A DNA stretch of 64,000 nucleotides from the NCBI RefSeq assembly GCF_018780385.1, contig NZ_JADMJO010000035.1:1-64000 (forward strand), read 5' to 3'. The first letter of the stretch is position 1. Each line of letters starts with the position of its first letter. Below are positions 9,801 through 17,627 of this stretch, piece after piece. A program made the translations under genes and the position numbers. The DNA comes from Hydrogenophaga sp. (lineage in GTDB: Bacteria; Pseudomonadota; Gammaproteobacteria; Burkholderiales; Burkholderiaceae_C). The notes beneath the pieces were generated by a model. The model was not told where the DNA came from. It searched no databases and was given only the letters and a program-made list of their open reading frames with translations.

Positions 9801-11709
9801 CGAACCACGTTCGCTCACCCGCCCCGGTCGGTCCAAACGCCGCACGCCCGTCGAACAAGTCGAACGACATGCCGTTGACCGCCACGCCGACCAGGCCCAC
9901 CGCGCTGCTCGGCACCGACAACCGCACCCAACGGCCGGCGGGCGGCAGATCGCCCACGTGGTAATGCCCGGCCACCTTGAACGGGTGCGCGCCGGTGGCC
10001 GGACGGCCCCAGGTCAGCAGCGGCTCGCCCCAGTAGGCGCGGTGCGACCAACCGGTGTCGTCGCGCCACTGCAGCATCAGGCAACGCGGCGGGTTGTCCG
10101 GAGCCAGGCACACCCAGGCATGCAAAGCCTCGGCTGCGGTGGCCGTGAAGGGCTGCAGTGCGCCGTCGAACAGGTGGGCGTGCGCACCGGCCTGCAGCGT
10201 GCTCACGTGCCCACCCCCGGTGGGAGGTGGCCCCCAGGGCGCCAGACCTTCTTCGTCAAGGGCCTGCGGGTCGTCGCCCAGCTCGGGCACCGCCTGCGGC
10301 CGCCCGGTGAGCGCGCGCACCAGGTGGGCCTGCTCGTGCCGCAAACCTTGCCGCCCGCCGAGTTCGCGCGCGCGGCGCTCGGTGAATTCACTCAGCGCTT
10401 CCTGAAACGCCGGGTCCACCACCTCGGCGTGCAACAGGCGCGGCTCCCACGAAGCCTGCGTCACCGGCACCAGCAGGCGCAGCCGCTCGGGGGCCGACAG
10501 GTCGAAGCTGGCCAGCGGCGCGGCTTCGCGCATCGCCAGATCCAGTTGTTCAATCGGCACCGGCACCGCGTCGAGTTCGAACCCGGGCGGAAAAAACGGG
10601 CTGCTCAGGGTCGGCTGGGTGAGCACGGTGGCGAGGTCCAGTGCGCTCCGGGGCATGAGGCCGCACGGCGGCAGGCGCAGGTAGGGATCGGCCAGCACGT
10701 TGGGCGCGGGCAGCGGCTCGGGGGTCTCGGCCATCTGCTGCGCGAACTGCTCGATGCGGGCCTGCCACAGCGCGGGCAGGCGGCTGTTGGCGCCCAGAGC
10801 GCCCACCGCCAAACGCTGCAGGCGAGCCTCTTTCGCACGCCCACCCTGACGCACCACCGAAGCGCGGTCCACCCACTGCACCGTGCCCGTCTCGCTCAGG
10901 CCCACCAGCGCCAGCGGCACACCCCAGTCTTCCCACGGCAGGGCCTCACCATGGCGCAGCGCGGCCTCGGCCTCGAACACGGTGTGGGCCAGCGCATTGC
11001 GCAGGCGCAGTGTGGTCAGGGGCAGTGCGAGCCACTCCACCGGCCAGGGGTACCAGAGCAGCCGCGCGCCGTCGGCGATGCGCCAGTCCTCGAACGCCGC
11101 CACGCCGGCATCGGTGCTCTCGCCCTCACCACACGGGCAGCGGTCGCACGGATCGTTCGGATCGAACTCGGCGGTGTCCACGGTGACCGGCTGCAGCACC
11201 AGCACACCCACCCTCGGAAAACGGGCGCCGGCACTCGAGCGCAGATCGGCCAGGGTGATGCCCTCGGGCACGTCGCGCGGGTTCACCAGCCCCAGGCCGT
11301 CGGTCTCGGTGGCCTCGCCCACCCCGCCCTCCTGCACCTGCAGCCAGGCCGGTGGCGCCACCACGGGCAGGTCGTCCAGACGGCATTCGGCGCGGCGCGC
11401 AAGCACCACGTCTTCACCACTCACCGCCAGGCCCTGGCCGGGTTCGATGAGCAGGCGCGCACCGCCCGAGCCGGGCAGCGCAAACACCTCCAGGCCGCGC
11501 ACCACGCCCGGGGTGAGGGCCTGGGCGCGGTGGTTCAAGCGCCCGGCCTGCCAGCGCTGGCGGCCCTGCAGCGTGGCCTCGGTGAGGGTGCGCCCGGCGA
11601 ACAGGTTGGGCCGGCGGCGCCAGTCGGTCGCAGCACGGCTCGCGTCTTCCGGCGACAGGGCCACCACGCGCTCGCCCTGCAGCGGTTGGTCAATGCGTTC
11701 GATGGTCAC
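6874..11709 (-). CDS. giant eCIS-associated protein with two lectin-like modules (putative fibre)
   Basis: A 1611-aa protein read from a GTG at 11709 that is preceded by a good Shine-Dalgarno sequence, GGGAGA, 33 nt after the previous stop. Residues about 35-110 (NLFAGRTLTEATLQ, VRGLEV) match the N-terminal module of the two preceding genes. A C188-x2-C191-x-C193 cluster could bind metal. Two repeated modules follow, about 497-643 and 680-832, each with LM(L/I)QW, RAYWGE(P/D)L(L/I)xWG, W-V-R-L and LFDGxAAFG elements typical of a beta-sandwich carbohydrate- or ligand-binding fold. The remainder is mainly helical with a coiled coil near 1150-1253. It may be a tail fibre or baseplate extension recognising a target; a tape-measure role is a less likely alternative. 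The product is certainly in the operon, but its function is inferred. Confidence 0.6.
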   Translation of the reverse strand: MTIERIDQPLQGERVVALSPEDASRAATDWRRRPNLFAGRTLTEATLQGRQRWQAGRLNHRAQALTPGVVRGLEVFALPGSGGARLLIEPGQGLAVSGEDVVLARRAECRLDDLPVVAPPAWLQVQEGGVGEATETDGLGLVNPRDVPEGITLADLRSSAGARFPRVGVLVLQPVTVDTAEFDPNDPCDRCPCGEGESTDAGVAAFEDWRIADGARLLWYPWPVEWLALPLTTLRLRNALAHTVFEAEAALRHGEALPWEDWGVPLALVGLSETGTVQWVDRASVVRQGGRAKEARLQRLAVGALGANSRLPALWQARIEQFAQQMAETPEPLPAPNVLADPYLRLPPCGLMPRSALDLATVLTQPTLSSPFFPPGFELDAVPVPIEQLDLAMREAAPLASFDLSAPERLRLLVPVTQASWEPRLLHAEVVDPAFQEALSEFTERRARELGGRQGLRHEQAHLVRALTGRPQAVPELGDDPQALDEEGLAPWGPPPTGGGHVSTLQAGAHAHLFDGALQPFTATAAEALHAWVCLAPDNPPRCLMLQWRDDTGWSHRAYWGEPLLTWGRPATGAHPFKVAGHYHVGDLPPAGRWVRLSVPSSAVGLVGVAVNGMSFDLFDGRAAFGPTGAGERTWFGHVLPTGARQDGNEPWALLSHNDLWAPFELNEGLQPTQPTLVPDGGGHVEAAQPGIHQHYLEGATATLGAIGSTDNLFVWVYLDATRPPRELMIQWKVGPNWNTDGRRAYWGEDLIAWGVNNSPSRRPKGALPKLGEWVRLEVPSAELDIGTRAINGIAFTLFDGCAAFGASGKVAQATTSPPGIRAETVWFSGAAPTGASLVGTWTWLQPLEMVEPTPAARVGQSSAIASLMADPVVTALSEREQAQLPLRGLEGFMAYLRARIDRADDITDFGFTHMQVDMHRIRQMMMTTSDAARLSTSPALAAIAKSDSAVNVQTQIKEFIGRIKQPVLAPLRAPDPVPVARNVTPAAAVFTSMNFVSSVSSVQLVQQKSQITLLKAPSAPINIVYANPVVGLSPVRTVAVADRLKQPPSTEARDFALANRQRTVLEVLQLLQTFTAEDGGTTPALLRDLKVRGLAQDPFLEGASGERALADFLGNEALKTKLLAPPPTTVLGTDGAPKPVEPDEAVLFTQTVALSENTIAILRNLEGRLTAYRSALTRCEQALSALQGHIGAAGLRVREADDRLAEARHDVGVARALLEEEKARVLAVNARRTRVLTEEVQYLAFVRPRETSNLLAAPRRVLDPGLLEAPVPACLREHDDVPDELDEMLKVLREAPASHFVGAPAILRKIDRPELLLRTIQSAQLRSSVITQRVAPTFTATAGKLGVHIGQMLVRQTQAIAVRAEAVQRLDIQRLSSHSWQTVQREAQAVISLGDIIDGDHGKGEVSRRASELFERIAGVCACLHAEFSGVLPAVRLEWAEVMSQFDEAPNLRNLGGLPRWSSIGYVDRRQMQAYVDFLFDQVPPTNEAAVALVNDVVRMALLLASHAPVGRIVAGRMPRPVTAVRVGSRIPLTALDHSRLRVGMQAMIYKGNTLMARATVEDVGQGEVSARLVHTSSVQIDLDTDVRVHFDQAKVLSSASVRKAGLLKV

Positions 11710-11742
11710 GTCGGGTCTCCCGGGTGAGGGTTGGGGCGCGGG

Positions 11743-13956
11743 TCAGGACTTCTTGCGGGCCGGGGTTGGGGTGGTCTTCTTCGATGGCACCGCCTTGGCC
11801 GCAGCCTTCGCCGGGGCCGCGCGCGTGATGCGCTCGGTCTTGGGCCGCCATTCATCGACCGACTTCACCAGGCCGCGCAGCGTGTCGGCGTCCAGCGGCC
11901 GTCGGCGCTCCAGCGCGAGGTGCTTGTTGAGCACATCGCTGTTGATCGGGTCGAGCAAGCTGTTGGCCACCTCGTTCACCAACGCCGGGTCCTTGATGGA
12001 ACCGTTGCGCTGCACGAGCTCCAGCATCAGGCCGAGCGCGGCGGCACTCAGCGCAGGTGAAGCCTCGTAGCGCGTGCTGGCGAGCAACTGCACCTCGACG
12101 GCCATGGCCTTGGCCGACGAGTTCTTGAACACCTCGGTCCACACGTCGCCGAGCCCCAGGCTGTCCATGCGTTTGGTGACCCGCTCGGCCTGCGCGCCCT
12201 CGTCCACCGGCGGCGTGTTCCAGGCCGCGCCGCTGGCGATGCTCAGCAGCTCGTCCGCCGGAATCGGCTCCTTGCTCTCGCGCTGGATCAGCGCCCACAG
12301 CGCCTCGTTCTTTTCGGGCTCACCCAGCACGGCGGCCACGCCGAGCACCTGCGTCTTGTCCAGCGTGGGTTTTCCGGTGAGCTGTTCGGAGGTCGCGATG
12401 GCATCGGTGAGCAAACCCAGGGCGGCGGCGGTGAGCACCGGCGACTCCAGGTAACGCTTGCCCGCGAGCAGGCCGATGACGGTGCTGGCCGCCGCGGGCG
12501 TGGCGACCTTCAGCACGTTGTTGTAGCGCGGCGTGAGGCCCAGCTTCGCGATGCGGGTGTTGAGGTCGAGTTCGATCACGCGTTCGTCGTTGCCGGTGAT
12601 CTCGCGGTAGCTGCCGGCGAGGTCGTCGCGGTAGGCCAGGTGGCGACGGCGCACGAACCACAGGTTGTTCAGGCGCGCCAGGCGCTGCCATTCGGCCTCA
12701 AGCGGGCCCAGCGCCGTGCTCTGCAGCACCGCGCGCGGCAGGCGCAGTTTCTGCAGGATTTCAAACGGCCTGCGCTGCGCGATCAGGTTGGGCGCGGCGG
12801 GCTTGACCACCCGCTGGGCCAGTGTAGCGCCCTGTCCCACGCGCGCGGCCACCGCGCGCCATTCCACGCGCGGCACGGGCGCCAGGATCATCACGGCGGT
12901 GGAGTCCAGCGACTCGGCCGGCGCGGTGAGGTCGATCGGCTGCAGGGCCAACGCCTCCTCGATCAGCGCGGGCAGTTCGTCCTCCGGGATGATGGTGAAG
13001 TCCACGTCGACCTCGGCCGGAAAGTAGTTCTGCGTGAAGTCCACCGCGTTGATCACGCCCGCCGGCAAGGGGCCGGCCGGTGGCAGCGCGGGGAAGTGCG
13101 TGATGGCCGGAAAGCCCCGCCCGCCGCTGCGCGACTCCACATCGGCCAGGTGCGCCTGGTGCTGCATGAGGTGCGCCAGGCGCAGGCCGCGCGGTGCGAA
13201 GCCCAGGCCCGGCAGGTCACCCCGGTCGGCGCCGAGCTCGCGCCGCACCAGGGCCTCGTCGATCCACACCACGGTGTTGTTCTGCAGCGCGATCATGGCC
13301 AGCGGCAGCACGTTGGCCGACACGCCGGCCGAGCTGCCCTGGGTGAAGATGGCGCGCGCGGCGCGGCCGCGCCGCGCATCCAGTGCATCGGCGGCGCCGT
13401 CGTCCTGCCAGGGCACCAGCACCACGGCGGTGGCCTCGATCACGTCACCGTCTTCCACCGTGCGCTGGCCGGTGATGGAGGTCGGGTAGGCGCCGATCGG
13501 GTTGGCGGTGAACTCCACCGGGCGCAGCGCCAGCACGAAGAGCCCGGTGCGGCTGCGCAGCGGCGGCTGCGGCAGGCGCGAGAGGCCGAAGCGCGCCGAG
13601 AGCTGCTCGGCCACCGGCAGGTTGGCCAGCTGCACGTCGATGTTGCGCGGCAGCAGCACCAGTTCGCCCGAGGGTGTGACGCCGTGCCCGCTGGAGACCA
13701 CCAGCGTCTGGGGCTGGCCCCCTTCCTGCACAAACAGACCCGTGGCCACGCCGCTGCCCGCGGCCTGCCCCAGATCGGCCTCGCGCGTCAGGAAGTACTG
13801 CTGGTCCCGGATGAGATCGCGCGCGGCGAGGAAGCGGCCGTCGAAGTAGCGCGGCCGGTCGCGCCGGTGGTCTTCGATCAACACGCCGGCGTCGCGCAAG
13901 GTCTGCACCTGCGCGGAGGCGATCGGTTCGCGGGCGGTGCCTGTGCTGAGGTTCAT
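11743..13956 (-). CDS. eCIS-associated structural protein, 737 aa, shared N-terminal module
   Basis: A 737-aa protein with ATG 13956 and a CGGAG ribosome site. The N-terminus carries RYFDGRFLAARDLIRDQQYF and then GSGVATGLFV, the signature shared with the genes on each side; similar openings are common in proteins of unknown role in eCIS loci. The next 250 residues look like a beta-rich scaffold (VSSGHGVTPSGELVLLPRN, FVLALRPVEF). The last 300 residues are helical and seem to repeat a unit of about 85 residues around VTAAALGLLTDAI and SAAALGLMLELV. The protein ends in a Lys/Pro/Ala-rich basic tail. I do not recognise an enzymatic domain. A baseplate-peripheral or adaptor role is inferred from position between the gpI-like gene and the putative fibre. 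Confidence 0.6.
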   Translation of the reverse strand: MNLSTGTAREPIASAQVQTLRDAGVLIEDHRRDRPRYFDGRFLAARDLIRDQQYFLTREADLGQAAGSGVATGLFVQEGGQPQTLVVSSGHGVTPSGELVLLPRNIDVQLANLPVAEQLSARFGLSRLPQPPLRSRTGLFVLALRPVEFTANPIGAYPTSITGQRTVEDGDVIEATAVVLVPWQDDGAADALDARRGRAARAIFTQGSSAGVSANVLPLAMIALQNNTVVWIDEALVRRELGADRGDLPGLGFAPRGLRLAHLMQHQAHLADVESRSGGRGFPAITHFPALPPAGPLPAGVINAVDFTQNYFPAEVDVDFTIIPEDELPALIEEALALQPIDLTAPAESLDSTAVMILAPVPRVEWRAVAARVGQGATLAQRVVKPAAPNLIAQRRPFEILQKLRLPRAVLQSTALGPLEAEWQRLARLNNLWFVRRRHLAYRDDLAGSYREITGNDERVIELDLNTRIAKLGLTPRYNNVLKVATPAAASTVIGLLAGKRYLESPVLTAAALGLLTDAIATSEQLTGKPTLDKTQVLGVAAVLGEPEKNEALWALIQRESKEPIPADELLSIASGAAWNTPPVDEGAQAERVTKRMDSLGLGDVWTEVFKNSSAKAMAVEVQLLASTRYEASPALSAAALGLMLELVQRNGSIKDPALVNEVANSLLDPINSDVLNKHLALERRRPLDADTLRGLVKSVDEWRPKTERITRAAPAKAAAKAVPSKKTTPTPARKKS

Positions 13957-13994
13957 GGCGTGCTCCGGTGAAGCGGTTGGAAGGCATGGGTCGC

Positions 13995-14936
13995 TCAGAG
14001 CCCAGTCCAGCGCGCGAGCACACCGGTGGCGGGCAGGAAGCGGCGGCTGTAGTTGTCCACCAGCACCGCGCTGCCCTGGCGCGCGGTCGGGTCGGCGGGC
14101 GACACAGGAATGAGCACCCGCGCGATGAAGACCGCGCTGGCGTCCACCTGCGGTGGGTGCTCGGGGCCACGCGGCAGCTCGTCGTCGGCCGGGCGGCTGT
14201 AGCCGTGCAGCACCGCGTCCTGCAGCGCGGCGCGGCGCACGGCGGGGTCCACCGAGGGGTCGTCCATGGCGGCTTCACGCGCCAGCGCTTCCTCGGCGGT
14301 TTCGTCTTCCACCGGCAAGGTGAAGGCACCGGGGCGCAACGGCAGGCCCAGGCCGGTGTCGGTGAGGTTCTGGCGCGGCACCAGGTGCAGTTCGTAGGCA
14401 TCGCGCAAACGCGACACGCTCACCGCGTTCAGCGCATCGAAGGGTCCGCTGGCAAAGGCCGGCGTGAGCCCACGCGGGCAGGCCACGAAACGCAGGAACA
14501 CGTCGGCCACCACCGCGCGCGTGGGCAGCGTGACACCGGCTTGCGCACGCGCCGAGATGAAGCGGCCCGGCGTGGTGTAGTCGGCCTGCAGCAGGCCGTC
14601 GCGCGCGGCCTCGGCGTCCCACCAGCGCTGCACCCTCAGGCAGGCCGGGCGCGGCAGCTCGATGAGGCGGCCCAGCCGGTCCACCGCCAGGCCCGCGTTG
14701 ACCTGGATTTCCTCGGGCGCGGTGTCCCCCGCTGGGCGGTGCTGCACCAGCAAGCCCGCCAGCGTGCCGCTGCCCGCCACCGCGCCGAGTGCGCGCGCCA
14801 GCCGACCCCGGTGGTAGGTCTGCTCGTCCTGAAAATCCTGCGCGTCCAGCAGCATGCCGGTGGCGTACACCGGGCGCTCGCCCAGCGGCTGGCGCGTGAG
14901 CGGGTCCAGGGTGCTGAAGGTGGTGGCGGTGCTCAT
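13995..14936 (-). CDS. eCIS-associated structural protein, 313 aa, minimal form of the shared module
   Basis: A 313-aa protein with ATG 14936 behind a clear AGGAG site, 42 nt after the gpI-like gene. It opens with VYATGMLLDAQDFQDEQTYH, then GSGTLAGLLVQ and GLAVDRLGRLIELPRP. This is the same N-terminal module as in the next two genes, here with a short C-terminal part only. The pattern (aromatic-x-x-G-x-x-L, then D-[FL], then Q-x-[YW], then G-[ST]-G-x-x-x-G-L) resembles the opening of proteins found beside baseplate genes in other eCIS clusters and faintly that of T6SS TssK; the second resemblance is too weak to rely on. No signal peptide or membrane segment is visible. The structural role is inferred. 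Confidence 0.6.
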   Translation of the reverse strand: MSTATTFSTLDPLTRQPLGERPVYATGMLLDAQDFQDEQTYHRGRLARALGAVAGSGTLAGLLVQHRPAGDTAPEEIQVNAGLAVDRLGRLIELPRPACLRVQRWWDAEAARDGLLQADYTTPGRFISARAQAGVTLPTRAVVADVFLRFVACPRGLTPAFASGPFDALNAVSVSRLRDAYELHLVPRQNLTDTGLGLPLRPGAFTLPVEDETAEEALAREAAMDDPSVDPAVRRAALQDAVLHGYSRPADDELPRGPEHPPQVDASAVFIARVLIPVSPADPTARQGSAVLVDNYSRRFLPATGVLARWTGL

Positions 14937-14978
14937 GGGCTGCTCCTTGCGTGGTCGTGGTTGTCGGGTGCGCGGGCT

Positions 14979-17627
14979 TCAAACGGGTCCGGCGGGCACC
15001 ACGGGCGGTGGCGCGGCCTCGCCGCGCAAACGCGGGTCCAGCGTGGTCGGGCCGAGCACGAAGTCGCCCCCGCCCAGCACCGAGCGCTGCACACGCACCG
15101 GGCGCGGGGGCACGGCACGCGCCAGATACGTGTCCACCCCCACCAGGCTGGCCACACCCACCATGAAAGGCCAGCTCGCGGTGGTCACGCGCACCTGCAC
15201 ATGGGCGGGTGCTTCCATGGCCACGATGCGCCGGATCAGGCCCAGGTCCACGTTGTCCACCTCGCGGTGCACCAGCACGGTGGCACGGTGCGCCAGGCGC
15301 CCGTAAAAATCGGCAATGTCCTGGTCTTCGGTCTCGGAGGTGGCTTCTTCGCGGTAGAGCGCCATCAGCTCGGCGCGCGCCTGGTCGCCCAGCACCAGCG
15401 TGTCGCCCACCACCGAATTGCCGCTGACCTGCAGACCCGGCAGCAGCGGGTCGTCTTCATCGGCCAGGTCCACACCGAGCAGCGTGGCGAGCAGGCGGCG
15501 CAGGCGGAAGTCTTCGATCACCACCACCTCGCCCCCGCTCACGCCACCGCCGGTGGCGACGTCGAGCGCGAGCGCCAGGCCGCGGCGCGTGCCGTGCCAG
15601 CGCGCGAGTTCGGGCGCGGCCTGCAGCCAGGCGCGCCGGCGCGCATCGGGCAGGGCCGCATCAAAGCTCAACCCGACCCAGCTGGCGAGCCAATCCAGAT
15701 GTTCAGCCGGTGTGCTGGCCGGGTCGGTGAGCAGGTGCGCGTGCGCCACGCGGTCTTCGAGCTGCGTGAGCACGCCCTCCACATTGGCCAGGCTGCGCGC
15801 CAGGAAATCGGCCGGTGTTGCCTGCGGCCGGTACACGCCGATGGCGTGGCCATCGAGCAGCAGGCGCCAGCAACGCGCGCTGCCGCCATCCTTCAGCAGC
15901 CAGCTGCGTCCGGTGTGCTCCACCACCACCTGTGCGCCGTCGCTCACCGCGATGCCACCGGTGGCCAGGCGCAGCAGCAGCTCGACATCGGGCGTTCCTC
16001 CGCGGTTCAGCCCGTCGGCGTGGCCCTCGTCGATGCTGTCCAGCCGCTCGCCGGGCAACTGCGCCGCATCGCCAAACAGGGTCTCGCGGTAGATGCGCGG
16101 CAGGTACTGCTCGGCGTAGTTGAAGCGGCTGGCCCAGGCGCGCAACGCCACCACCTCGGGGCTGGCGCGGCCGTCACCGTGCAGGCTCAGGCGAACCCAC
16201 AAGTAGCGCCCGTTGAGCGAACGCGCGGCGGTGCGCGCGTTCTGCACCAGCACGGAAAAGAGGCCACGCAATCCACGCTGCGGCGTCCAGGGCGCCAGGC
16301 CCGGGTGGGCCGGCAGCTCGGAGGGCGTGCGCTCCCACACCGCGTGCGGCACGTGCGGCCCGGACGCGCCGGGGTCGATGGCGCGCACGTCGCGGCCGAA
16401 GGCGTGGGGATGCCAGGCGTCCAGCCGCTCGGCAGCGGGCGGCTGTGGGTCGTTGGTGGCGGCCAGCCACACCACCACGCCGCAGGCCGGGGGAATGCTG
16501 GCCTCCATGAACACGCGGTGCCAGGTGGTGGCGGGTGTGCCGCTGTCGATGAGTTGCGCGCGCAACTGCCCACCCTCGGTGGTGAAGCTGGCCGCCGTGC
16601 CACTGCGCGCGAGGTTGGGCAAGGCCAGCGGCCACAGCGGCTCGGCCGCGTCTTCGCGCACCGGGTAGTGCGCCACGCCGTCGACGCGGTGCACAAACGG
16701 TGCCTCGCGCTGGTCGCTCGCGAGCGGAAACACCTCGCCAAGCGCGGGCAGCTCACCTTCTGACGTATCGTCGATCGCAAACGCGGGCGCGTCAACCCGG
16801 CCCGGCATGCGCAGCGCGATGCGTGCGCCATCGATCCAGGTGAGCGCGTGTGCATGCAGCGCGCCGCGCAGCAGGCGCATCGGGCCGGGCGTGCGGGTCG
16901 CTTCATCCCAGAGCCGCACCCAGGCCTGGCCCGCGGTGTTCCAGCCCATGAGCAGCAAGCCGCCGTCGGCATGGCACGCCAGCGCGAGCGGCTCGGCCAC
17001 ACCGCTCCCCCCGTCGTGCACCACCGTCATCGCGGGTGTTCTGCAGTTCTCGGGATCGGGGCGGAACACGCCAGGCGCATAGGCGTCGGTGGCCGGTGTC
17101 TGGCTGGGCAGCGGGTAGCCTTTCAAACGCGCCAGCCGCCCGCTGCCGCGTTCCAGCACCCACACACCGCCCTGCGGGTGCGCGGCCAGGCGCCAGGGCG
17201 CAAAGCCGGGCTCAGTCACCTCCACGGCGGCCCAGCGCTGGCGCAAGTCGTGCATGAGCACGCGCCCGGGCAGGGCCACGTAGAGCACGCCGTCGCTGGC
17301 CACGCAGAGGTCGGTGGGCACGGCGTCCAGGGGGAGTGCAATGGCGGCCTCGGGCAGGTGGCCGCTGCGCACCACGATGGCCTGGCTGGGCGCGTGCCAG
17401 CTGCACACCACCCCTTGCGCATCGAGCGCGCGCGGCACTTCGTTCAGTGCCAGCAGCGCCGCAACGCGGCTGGCCTCGGCATCGGCAGGCGCCTCCAGCG
17501 CGCGCTCGGACGCCAGACACAGCGCACTGCAGGCCGCGTGCCAGCGCACATGACCACCGCCCTGCCCCAGCGAGGGCCAGTGGGTGGGCGCCTGCAGCGA
17601 CCAGAAGCGGGAGCCGTTGGCATCCAT
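14979..17627 (-). CDS. gpI-like baseplate protein with a long propeller-like N-terminal extension (Afp12-like)
   Basis: An 882-aa protein. I take ATG 17627, which overlaps the preceding stop as TGATG, instead of a GTG two codons upstream. The part from about residue 490 on is the phage tail protein I family: FNYAEQYLPRIYRETLF, then AEHLDWLASWVGLSFD, ARWHGTRRGLALALDV and IEDFRLRR, all typical of gpI/Afp12 proteins joining baseplate wedges to fibres. The first 480 residues are beta-rich with recurring short motifs such as VPTDLCVASDGVLYVALPG, LAAHPQGGVWVLERGSG and LALACHADGGLLLMGW, which look like blades of a beta-propeller. It follows directly on the gp6-like gene, as in Afp. The C-terminal family call is good; the propeller is an inference from repeats. 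Confidence 0.8.
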   Translation of the reverse strand: MDANGSRFWSLQAPTHWPSLGQGGGHVRWHAACSALCLASERALEAPADAEASRVAALLALNEVPRALDAQGVVCSWHAPSQAIVVRSGHLPEAAIALPLDAVPTDLCVASDGVLYVALPGRVLMHDLRQRWAAVEVTEPGFAPWRLAAHPQGGVWVLERGSGRLARLKGYPLPSQTPATDAYAPGVFRPDPENCRTPAMTVVHDGGSGVAEPLALACHADGGLLLMGWNTAGQAWVRLWDEATRTPGPMRLLRGALHAHALTWIDGARIALRMPGRVDAPAFAIDDTSEGELPALGEVFPLASDQREAPFVHRVDGVAHYPVREDAAEPLWPLALPNLARSGTAASFTTEGGQLRAQLIDSGTPATTWHRVFMEASIPPACGVVVWLAATNDPQPPAAERLDAWHPHAFGRDVRAIDPGASGPHVPHAVWERTPSELPAHPGLAPWTPQRGLRGLFSVLVQNARTAARSLNGRYLWVRLSLHGDGRASPEVVALRAWASRFNYAEQYLPRIYRETLFGDAAQLPGERLDSIDEGHADGLNRGGTPDVELLLRLATGGIAVSDGAQVVVEHTGRSWLLKDGGSARCWRLLLDGHAIGVYRPQATPADFLARSLANVEGVLTQLEDRVAHAHLLTDPASTPAEHLDWLASWVGLSFDAALPDARRRAWLQAAPELARWHGTRRGLALALDVATGGGVSGGEVVVIEDFRLRRLLATLLGVDLADEDDPLLPGLQVSGNSVVGDTLVLGDQARAELMALYREEATSETEDQDIADFYGRLAHRATVLVHREVDNVDLGLIRRIVAMEAPAHVQVRVTTASWPFMVGVASLVGVDTYLARAVPPRPVRVQRSVLGGGDFVLGPTTLDPRLRGEAAPPPVVPAGPV

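Noticed and set aside
6874-11709. Giant protein as the tape measure
   Set aside because: It has two beta-sandwich-like modules and the shared N-terminal module, while the following 443-aa protein carries tape-measure-family-like signatures; kept only as an alternative.
7663-11727. Plus-strand open frame of 1354 codons opposite the giant protein gene
   Set aside because: It is a shadow with biased Arg/His/Gln content. The minus frame has clear repeats, family motifs and a ribosome site.
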